From Lachnospiraceae bacterium UBA3332 (GTDB lineage: Bacteria; Bacillota; Clostridia; Lachnospirales; Lachnospiraceae): DNA of 7,286 nucleotides. Numbering within the stretch: the stretch's first letter is position 1; every line of letters begins with the position of its first letter. The notes under the pieces are model-generated. The model saw only the letters and a program-made list of their open reading frames with translations, searched no databases and had not been told where the DNA came from. Of this stretch, positions 1 to 5,044 are shown in pieces. The stretch is taken from assembly GCA_002361095.1 (NCBI GenBank), contig DERU01000150.1:1-7286 (forward strand), written 5' to 3'. The translations under genes and the position numbers were made by a program.

Positions 1-51
1 CCGGCACGCGGGCCTGCCTCCCGCCTTAAGCCGCTGCCATTGGGGCTGAAC
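1..51 (+). repeat. Left arm of a 51-bp near-perfect inverted repeat
   Basis: The first 51 bases are the reverse complement of 7165-7215 at 48 of 51 positions; the three mismatches are at 20, 32 and 43. Similarity stops at position 52. The outer limit cannot be judged because the repeat starts exactly at the window edge. It contains a CTTAAG palindrome but no convincing terminator hairpin with a T-run. It lies 13 bases upstream of the minus-35 box of the promoter at 65-93. It could be a dispersed intergenic repeat, the boundary of a mobile or invertible segment, or a remnant of one. Confidence 0.9.
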
Positions 52-64
52 CAAAAGAAGATGA

Positions 65-93
65 TTGAGTAAATTGCCTTTTCGGGATATAAT
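65..93 (+). promoter_or_regulatory. Predicted sigma-A promoter for the nuclease/nucleoid-protein genes
   Basis: TTGAGT at 65-70 (four of six matches to TTGACA) and a perfect TATAAT at 88-93 are separated by 17 bases. Transcription would begin near position 100, giving a leader of about 72 bases before the ATG at 172. It is the only strong promoter I found ahead of the first four genes, so it may drive the nuclease, the nucleoid-associated protein and, by read-through, the two-component genes. Confidence 0.7.
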
Positions 94-154
94 CATGAAG
101 GTAGGGTGATACCATATAGGCGGATGGCTTTTGGATGGCGCTTTAGATACCATC

Positions 155-163
155 AAAAGGAGG
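155..163 (+). promoter_or_regulatory. Ribosome binding site of the nuclease gene
   Basis: AAAAGGAGG is followed by an 8-base spacer and the ATG at 172. This fixes that start. Another ATG at 165 lies one base after the site, is in a different frame and closes after five codons. Confidence 0.85.
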
Positions 164-171
164 AATGATTA

Positions 172-1398
172 ATGCAAAATAAAAAAGACACCTCCCCAAT
201 CATTGTAAGTTCACATGATGTGCATTTGGACTCTGATTATGTAAAATGGATTCATGATATTAAGGAACGATTCCGAAATACACAGATAAAGGCTGCAATA
301 AAAGTAAATTCCGAACAGCTGCTGTTCAACTGGCAGTTAGGACGGGATCTTGTCATGCGTAAAGCGGAAGAAAAATGGGGAAGTGGCATTGTTGAGCAGC
401 TGAGCCTTGATTTGAAAAATGAATTTCCTGATGTAAAAGGTTTTAGCACTACTAATCTTTGGTATATGAAAAAGTGGTATACATTTTATGCAGGAGATGA
501 TGCGGAAAAACTCCAACGGCTTATTGGAGAAATAGAAACACAGATTTTAACAATTCGGCCGAGAGTGGAGCAGATTGGAAAAAATGTAAGCGAAGAAAAA
601 CTCCAACGGCTTATTGGAGAATTCCCTTTTCCTGATTTTTTTGCATATGTTCCATGGGGTCATCATATTGATATTATTTCAAAATGTGAATCTATAGAAG
701 AGGCGTTGTTTTATATATGTCAAACAATAGAAGAAGGCTGGAGCAGAAGCACACTTCAGAATTGTATTAAGTCGGGACTATATGGCAGAACTGGAACTGC
801 AATTACAAATTTTAGTGAAAAATTGCCTGCGGTTCAGGGAAAATTGGCACAGGAAATTACAAAGGACACTTATGATTTAAGCTTCATAACTTTGCCGCCG
901 GACTATGATGAAACGGCGCTGGAAGCGGCCCTGGAACAGAATATTACCAGATTTTTGCTGGAACTTGGAACAGGCTTTGCATTTATCGGGAGACAAAAGG
1001 AAATTGTAGTTTCAGGGAAAACCCGAAAGATCGATATGTTGTTTTACCATATCCGCCTAAAATGTTATGTAGTAGTTGAATTGAAGGCTGTTTCCTTTGA
1101 ACCGGAATTTGCCGGAAAATTAAATTTTTATGTAAATGCAGTGAATGACCTTATCCGGACTCAGGATGAAAATCCCACAATTGGATTGCTGATCTGCAAA
1201 GATAAGGATCAGACGGAAGTACAGTGGGCATTTCAGGGAATCCAAACGCCGATGGGTGTTGCCTCCTATGATAATGTTAAATTGGAAGAGATTAAGAAGC
1301 AACTGCCTACAGAGAAGGAGATTCAGCAACGTATCGAATTAGCAGAAGAAGAATTTAATTTGAGCAGGAAGATCAGGGAGGATTCAAATAGATGCTGA
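172..1398 (+). CDS. PDDEXK nuclease of the DUF1016/YhcG family
   Basis: The 408-residue protein has the two-part layout of the DUF1016 family. An N-terminal region of about residues 23-106 probably binds DNA or a partner and includes the family-like stretch FSTTNLWYMKKWY. A C-terminal PDDEXK nuclease fold covers about residues 170-350. Candidate catalytic residues are D288 (KIDMLFYH) and E303/K305 (VVVELK), followed by the conserved-looking FAGKLNFYVNAVN, so the active site looks intact. The predicted product is a cytoplasmic, metal-dependent DNA endonuclease; the substrate is unknown. Family members occur in defence islands and near restriction-modification genes, but no methylase or specificity subunit is visible here. 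The start is set by a strong ribosome binding site. The 3' end overlaps the next gene by 7 bases, implying coupled translation. The gene is AT-rich compared with its neighbours, suggesting horizontal acquisition. A perfect 27-bp repeat encodes EKLQRLIGE twice (residues 112-120 and 142-150). Family assignment is firm; biological role is inference. Confidence 0.9.
   Translation: MQNKKDTSPIIVSSHDVHLDSDYVKWIHDIKERFRNTQIKAAIKVNSEQLLFNWQLGRDLVMRKAEEKWGSGIVEQLSLDLKNEFPDVKGFSTTNLWYMKKWYTFYAGDDAEKLQRLIGEIETQILTIRPRVEQIGKNVSEEKLQRLIGEFPFPDFFAYVPWGHHIDIISKCESIEEALFYICQTIEEGWSRSTLQNCIKSGLYGRTGTAITNFSEKLPAVQGKLAQEITKDTYDLSFITLPPDYDETALEAALEQNITRFLLELGTGFAFIGRQKEIVVSGKTRKIDMLFYHIRLKCYVVVELKAVSFEPEFAGKLNFYVNAVNDLIRTQDENPTIGLLICKDKDQTEVQWAFQGIQTPMGVASYDNVKLEEIKKQLPTEKEIQQRIELAEEEFNLSRKIREDSNRC
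505..531 (+). repeat. 27-bp direct repeat, copy 1, inside the nuclease gene
   Basis: Identical to 595-621 over all 27 bases. The copies start 90 bases apart, so they are in frame and both encode EKLQRLIGE. They flank 63 bases of unique sequence in the linker between the N-terminal region and the nuclease domain. Recombination or slippage between them would remove or add exactly 30 residues without a frameshift. Confidence 0.95.
595..621 (+). repeat. 27-bp direct repeat, copy 2, inside the nuclease gene
   Basis: Second copy of the perfect in-frame repeat, encoding residues 142-150 of the nuclease. It lies directly before the conserved-looking FAYVPWGHH segment. Identity at all synonymous positions points to recent duplication or gene conversion rather than to selection on the peptide alone. 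Confidence 0.95.
1375..1382 (+). promoter_or_regulatory. Ribosome binding site choosing ATG 1392 for the nucleoid-associated protein
   Basis: AGGGAGGA lies inside the end of the nuclease gene, 9 bases before ATG 1392. The other in-frame ATG at 1413 has no comparable site, although its product (MKTGIVHILDSS) fits the usual family N-terminus well. Confidence 0.7.
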
Positions 1399-2405
1399 AA
1401 GATTCTATAATCATGAAAACGGGTATTGTACATATATTGGATTCATCTGTGGGGATGCCGGTGCTGTCCGACTGGCCCATTGATATGGGTTCCAGTCTGT
1501 GCGACTTTTTGAAAGCGCATATCGAAAAAGTGACCGAGAGTGACGAAGGGAAGCAATGCCGGTTTTCGGAGGACTCTGAGGTGATGGGATGGATCCGGGA
1601 TTGTACGGCAGACAATTTTGTGGAAACCAGTAAGAAATTATGTGAAAAGCTTTATGGCATTATGAATGCGAACATTGATATTCCTGCGGCGGATGTGGCT
1701 GTGGTGGTGTTTGCGTCGGAGGGGACGGACTATTTTGGCTTTTTGAAATTAAATTATAAAACGTCTTACACCCATGCGACCAAGGCGGCGGAGGCAGGCG
1801 GGAATCTCAATGATATCATTTTACAGAGGGCGCTTTTGCCCGCCGCAGGCCAGAAGCTTTCCGAGGCGTTTGTGGTGGATTTTTCCAGCGGCGATATCTT
1901 TTTGACAGAGAAGAAGTATGATATTAACGGAGAGAAGCGGCCGTATCTGTCCGAACTGTTTTTGGAGTGTCATGCGCCCCTGTCGCCGAAGGCCAAGCTG
2001 GATATCGTGGCCCGTGCGGTGGAACAGGTAAATAAAAAGTATTACGGGGAAGAGGACGCTGCGCGCAAGATGGAAGCCAAGAAGGTGATTTATGAGGAAT
2101 TGGAAGAGTCCGGCAGTCTGGCGGTGGAAAATGTGCAGGAAAAGATTTTTGGGGACAGTCCGCAGATGCAGGCGGAGCTGGAAGAGAAGCTGGACAAGTA
2201 CCATATGACGGGGGAAGTGTTGGAGTTAAAGAGTGAGGCTACGATGAAAAAGTATCAGAAGCAGCGCCTCACGACGGATTCCGGTATTGAAATCTCCATT
2301 CCCATGGAAGAGTATAAGGATCCGAATAAGGTGGAGTTTATTACCAATGAGGACGGAACCATTTCCGTGCTGATCAAAAATATCGGACGGCTGCAGGCAA
2401 GGTAG
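1392..2405 (+). CDS. Nucleoid-associated protein, NdpA/YejK-like (PF04245 type)
   Basis: The 337-residue protein matches the Gram-positive branch of the NdpA/YejK nucleoid-associated family. Recognisable stretches are the N-terminal GIVHILDSSVGMPVLSD (residues 11-27), the central KLNYKTSYTH, then KKYDINGEKRPYLSELFLEC, and a C-terminal part ending DGTISVLIKNIGRL. There is no signal peptide or membrane segment, so it should act in the cytoplasm on DNA. Enterobacterial relatives co-purify with the nucleoid, but their biochemical role is poorly defined and none should be assumed here. ATG 1392 has the better ribosome binding site and overlaps the nuclease gene by 7 bases; initiation at 1413 would remove seven residues. 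Coupling to the nuclease suggests they work on the same DNA or stage, but this is inference. Sampled G+C (30 of 60 bases at 2041-2100) is higher than in the nuclease. The response-regulator gene follows after 30 bases with no visible terminator. Confidence 0.88.
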   Translation: MLKDSIIMKTGIVHILDSSVGMPVLSDWPIDMGSSLCDFLKAHIEKVTESDEGKQCRFSEDSEVMGWIRDCTADNFVETSKKLCEKLYGIMNANIDIPAADVAVVVFASEGTDYFGFLKLNYKTSYTHATKAAEAGGNLNDIILQRALLPAAGQKLSEAFVVDFSSGDIFLTEKKYDINGEKRPYLSELFLECHAPLSPKAKLDIVARAVEQVNKKYYGEEDAARKMEAKKVIYEELEESGSLAVENVQEKIFGDSPQMQAELEEKLDKYHMTGEVLELKSEATMKKYQKQRLTTDSGIEISIPMEEYKDPNKVEFITNEDGTISVLIKNIGRLQAR

Positions 2406-2421
2406 GGACGACAGGAAGAAT

Positions 2422-2427
2422 AGGAGG
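2422..2427 (+). promoter_or_regulatory. Ribosome binding site supporting a GTG start for the response regulator
   Basis: AGGAGG is 8 bases before GTG 2436. The ATG at 2429 is too close to this site and in another frame, closing within nine codons. The next in-frame ATG (2460) would cut into the first beta strand of the receiver domain. Confidence 0.8.
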
Positions 2428-2435
2428 AATGCGGC

Positions 2436-3122
2436 GTGGAGGACGGCAGATATAAGATTATGATTGTGGAGGACGATTCCGCCATTGCGGGCGTGGTGTC
2501 CAGGCATTTGGAAAAGTGGGGATACAGGACGGTATGTGTGGAGGATTTTTCGGCGGTGCTGTCCGCCTTTTTGGAGGAGGCGCCGTCCCTTGTGCTGATG
2601 GACATTTCCCTGCCTTTTTACGACGGGTTTTACTGGTGCAGCGCAATCCGCAGGGAAAGCCGGGTTCCCATCATTTTTATTTCCTCGGCGGACGATAATA
2701 TGAATCTGGTCATGGCGATTCATCTGGGAGCGGATAATTTTGTGGCGAAGCCTTTTACCATGGAGGTGATGACCGCCAAGATACAGGCGCTTTTGCGCAG
2801 AACCTATGATTTCTCGGCGCAGAAGAATATCCTGTCCTGCGGAAACGTTTTTTTGCATCTGGACGACTCCAAAGTGGAATATGAAAAAAAGGTGTGTGAA
2901 CTGACGAAAAATGAGTTTAGGATTCTGAAGCTTTTGATGGAGCAGAAGGGGAGTATTGTGTCCCGGGATACGATCATGAGGAATCTGTGGGAGGATGAGT
3001 CGTTTATCGACGATAATACGCTGACAGTCAATATGACCCGGATCCGCAGGAAGCTGGAGGAATTGGGATGCCGGGGGTTTATCCATACCAAAAAGGGGAT
3101 GGGATATCTGGTGGAAGCTTAA
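2436..3122 (+). CDS. OmpR/PhoB-family response regulator, BceR type
   Basis: The 228-residue protein is a full-length two-domain regulator. The receiver domain (about residues 6-122) has the acidic pocket E12/D13/D14, the phospho-acceptor D56 in LVLMDISLP, S84 in the FISSADD stretch and K105 in VAKPF. The C-terminal winged-helix DNA-binding domain (about 130-226) ends in the typical TLTVNMTRIRRKLEELG and KKGMGYLVEA. The FISSADDNMN and KIQALLRRTYDF stretches are characteristic of regulators of Bce-type peptide-resistance transporters. It starts at GTG; the preceding AGGAGG supports this choice. The kinase gene follows after 15 bases, so the pair is co-transcribed. The likely target is the repeat-rich operator at 4147-4174 before the transporter genes. 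Family and pairing are well supported; the inducing peptide cannot be read from sequence. Confidence 0.95.
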   Translation: MEDGRYKIMIVEDDSAIAGVVSRHLEKWGYRTVCVEDFSAVLSAFLEEAPSLVLMDISLPFYDGFYWCSAIRRESRVPIIFISSADDNMNLVMAIHLGADNFVAKPFTMEVMTAKIQALLRRTYDFSAQKNILSCGNVFLHLDDSKVEYEKKVCELTKNEFRILKLLMEQKGSIVSRDTIMRNLWEDESFIDDNTLTVNMTRIRRKLEELGCRGFIHTKKGMGYLVEA

Positions 3123-3137
3123 AAGGGTAAGGGCTGT

Positions 3138-4118
3138 ATGGAAATGAAAGCTTATTTGTGGAAAAAGAGGGATTTGCTGTTTTGGGCGGCCGCTTTTTGG
3201 CTGCTTTTCGGGCTGGTTTTTTATCTGTGCGGCCTGGAAACAAAGCCTTTTATTTATGCCGTGTGCCTGACGGCTTTTTTGCTTTTCATCGGGCTGGCAG
3301 CAGGGTTTTTGGGGTATCACCGGCATATGCGGGAATTGGAGGAGATGGCCTCTCTTGCGGCGGAAGGGCTTGGAAGCGATTTACCTGCAGGTTCCGAAGA
3401 AGAAAAGCTTTATGCCGGGGCGCTGCTTGCGGTGCAGAAGGAAAAGGAGAGGGCGCAGGAGATTTTGCAGAGGGAACTGGAGGATGCGAGGCGGTATTAC
3501 GCCCTTTGGTCCCATCAGATCAAGACCCCGCTGGCGGCTTTGAAGCTTTTGGCGCGGGAGGAGGAACCGGACAGGCGTGCCATGGAGCTGGAACTGTTAA
3601 AGGCGGGACAATATGTGGAGATGGCTTTGCAGTACCAGCGGATGGCGGGAGGCACAGGGGATCTGGTTTTGCAGGAGTACAGTCTGGAAAAGCTGGTGCG
3701 TCAGGCGGTGAAAAAGACCGCCCCCCTTTTTATTTATAAAAATCTTGCCCTGGAAATCGGGGAACTGACAGGAACGGTGGTGACCGACGAGAAATGGCTG
3801 GTTTTTGTGCTGGAACAAATTTTAACCAATGCGGTCAAATATACAAGGCAGGGGACGGTGCGCATCCGGCAGAACGGGGAAACGCTGACGGTGGAGGATA
3901 CGGGGATCGGGATTTTGCCGGAGGATCTTCCCAGGGTATTTGAATGGGGCTATACCGGGTTTAACGGGCGGGAGGATAAGCATTCCACAGGAATCGGACT
4001 GTGCCTGTGCCGGCAGATGATGCGGCGTCTGGATCATGAAATACGGCTGGAGTCTGTACCGGGCAAGGGTACGAAGGTGTTCCTTTGCCTGGAGCGGGAG
4101 CGGTTTGCGATTGAATGA
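3138..4118 (+). CDS. Intramembrane-sensing histidine kinase, BceS type
   Basis: The 326-residue inner-membrane kinase has two transmembrane helices at about residues 13-31 and 38-60, with only a few residues between them. It therefore has no real extracellular sensor, a hallmark of BceS-like kinases that sense through their partner ABC transporter. A short linker (about 61-115) leads to the phosphorylation helix with H126 in SHQIKTPL. The ATPase domain has N231 (N box, ILTNAVKYT), DTGIGI at 254-259 (G1), an F-box region RVFEWGYTG at 266-274, and STGIGL around 283-288 (G2). All catalytic motifs are intact. ATG 3138 is preceded by TAAGGG with only 4 bases of spacing; ATG 3144, two codons later, has a better 10-base spacing and is equally possible. 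The predicted partner is the response regulator immediately upstream. Confidence 0.94.
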   Translation: MEMKAYLWKKRDLLFWAAAFWLLFGLVFYLCGLETKPFIYAVCLTAFLLFIGLAAGFLGYHRHMRELEEMASLAAEGLGSDLPAGSEEEKLYAGALLAVQKEKERAQEILQRELEDARRYYALWSHQIKTPLAALKLLAREEEPDRRAMELELLKAGQYVEMALQYQRMAGGTGDLVLQEYSLEKLVRQAVKKTAPLFIYKNLALEIGELTGTVVTDEKWLVFVLEQILTNAVKYTRQGTVRIRQNGETLTVEDTGIGILPEDLPRVFEWGYTGFNGREDKHSTGIGLCLCRQMMRRLDHEIRLESVPGKGTKVFLCLERERFAIE

Positions 4119-4146
4119 AAGGGCGCGGTTTTGGCGGCACCGGCAA

Positions 4147-4174
4147 CCTTACGGTTTTGTAAGGATATCGTAAG
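4147..4174 (+). promoter_or_regulatory. Predicted response-regulator operator before the transporter genes
   Basis: CCTTAC (4147-4152) and GTAAGG (4159-4164) form a perfect 6-bp inverted repeat around GGTTTT. A third half-site, CGTAAG (4169-4174), repeats GTAAG exactly 11 bases, one helical turn, after the previous one. Tandem half-sites at helical spacing fit dimeric binding by OmpR-family regulators. The site lies just upstream of the predicted transporter promoter, as expected for an activator. Binding by the regulator encoded at 2436-3122 is inferred from position and family. Confidence 0.7.
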
Positions 4175-4183
4175 TCCGGGAAA

Positions 4184-4212
4184 TGGCAGGGAGCGGAGGC
4201 TTTGGTTATACT
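4184..4212 (+). promoter_or_regulatory. Predicted activator-dependent promoter of the ABC transporter genes
   Basis: TATACT at 4207-4212 matches five of six minus-10 bases. At 17 bases upstream the sequence is TGGCAG (4184-4189), a poor minus-35 box. The operator ends 9 bases before this. A good minus-10, bad minus-35 and adjacent upstream operator fit a promoter needing an activator. Transcription would start near 4219, leaving a leader of about 58 bases with a short GC-rich stem (4231-4235 with 4246-4250). Confidence 0.5.
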
Positions 4213-4261
4213 TATGGACATAAAGGGGCGCGGCCACAGGGCGGCGGCCGGTTTTGGAAAT

Positions 4262-4268
4262 AAGGAGG
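4262..4268 (+). promoter_or_regulatory. Ribosome binding site fixing the ATPase start at 4277
   Basis: AAGGAGG is separated by 8 bases from ATG 4277. The reading frame is open further upstream to a TTG at 4202, but that start would precede the predicted transcript start, has no ribosome site, and would add 25 residues not expected in this family. Confidence 0.85.
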
Positions 4269-4276
4269 CAATCGCA

Positions 4277-5044
4277 ATGACGGTTTTGGAAGTGGAACAT
4301 TTGAAAAAAATTTATACCACGCGGTTTGGCGGGGCGAAGGTGCAGGCGTTGTCGGATGTGAGTTTTTCCGTGGAGGAGGGCGAGTTTGTGGCGATCATGG
4401 GCGAGTCCGGTTCGGGAAAGACTACGCTGCTCAATATTTTGGCCGGTTTGGATAAGCCCACGGCGGGGACGGTACGTTTAAAAGGGTATGACATGACGAA
4501 AATTGCGGAAAACCAGATGGCGGCATACCGAAGGGATAATTTGGGTTTTGTGTTTCAGGATTTTAATCTGCTTAATACCTTTACGCTGCAGGATAACATT
4601 TTTTTGCCGATGGTGCTTTCCCAAAAAAGCGTGGAGGAGATGGAGAAGCGGCTGGAGGAGTTGGCGGGGACGTTAGGGCTTTCCCAGCTTTTGCGCAAAT
4701 ATCCTTATGAGGTTTCGGGCGGGCAGAAGCAGCGCGCGGCGGTGGCGCGGGCGCTGATCACGCATCCCCAGATTCTTTTGGCGGACGAACCGACGGGGGC
4801 GCTGGATTCCAGGGCAGCGGATTCGCTGATGGGACTGTTTGGGACGATCAACAGGCAGGGGCAGACGATCGTGATGGTGACGCATTCCACAAGGGCGGCC
4901 AGTCACGCGGGGCGGGTTATTTTCATCAAGGACGGCATCGCTTACCATCAGATTTACCGGGGCGCCTGCAGTCAGGACGAAATGTTTTTGAAAATTGCGG
5001 ATACTTTGAAAGTGCTGGAAGGGGGGAAACATCATGACAAATGA
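4277..5044 (+). CDS. ABC transporter ATP-binding protein, BceA type
   Basis: From ATG 4277 the protein has 255 residues, a normal size for the MacB/LolD-like ATPases that serve FtsX-type permeases. Motifs in order are Walker A GESGSGKTT (42-50), Q-loop Q94 (FVFQDFNLLN), the signature VSGGQKQR (146-153), Walker B ILLADEP (166-172, with E171 as catalytic base), a D-loop around ALDSR, and the switch H203 (MVTHST). All are intact. It is a cytoplasmic energy-coupling subunit that drives the adjacent permease to remove peptide antibiotics from their lipid targets, as known for BceAB. The stop codon overlaps the permease start by 11 bases, so translation is coupled. Expression probably depends on the operator and promoter at 4147-4212. 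The nearest specific substrate (bacitracin, a lantibiotic or a defensin) cannot be decided from this sequence. Confidence 0.96.
   Translation: MTVLEVEHLKKIYTTRFGGAKVQALSDVSFSVEEGEFVAIMGESGSGKTTLLNILAGLDKPTAGTVRLKGYDMTKIAENQMAAYRRDNLGFVFQDFNLLNTFTLQDNIFLPMVLSQKSVEEMEKRLEELAGTLGLSQLLRKYPYEVSGGQKQRAAVARALITHPQILLADEPTGALDSRAADSLMGLFGTINRQGQTIVMVTHSTRAASHAGRVIFIKDGIAYHQIYRGACSQDEMFLKIADTLKVLEGGKHHDK

Noticed and set aside
1..72. Open frame from the window edge to TAA at 70-72, possibly the 3' end of an upstream gene
   Set aside because: Only 23 codons are visible, most fall inside the inverted repeat, and the equivalent peptide is also open in the other copy. Coding status cannot be judged without upstream sequence.
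165..182. Five-codon ATG frame overlapping the nuclease start, a possible leader peptide
   Set aside because: Its ATG is one base after the ribosome binding site, too close for normal initiation. It is probably fortuitous.
2226..3326. A 366-codon open frame on the minus strand across three genes
   Set aside because: It lies antisense to the end of the nucleoid-protein gene, all of the regulator and the start of the kinase, all with clear family motifs. Its product is rich in H, Q, P and R with no recognisable domain, typical of an antisense shadow.
4231..4250. GC-rich stem (CGGCC with GGCCG) in the transporter leader as a terminator or attenuator
   Set aside because: The stem is only 5 bp with a 10-base loop and no T-run follows, so it does not meet terminator criteria. 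GC-rich sequence makes such short matches common.
4202..4276. Upstream extension of the ATPase gene to TTG 4202
   Set aside because: It overlaps the predicted minus-10 box, has no ribosome binding site, and adds 25 residues before a normal ATPase N-terminus.
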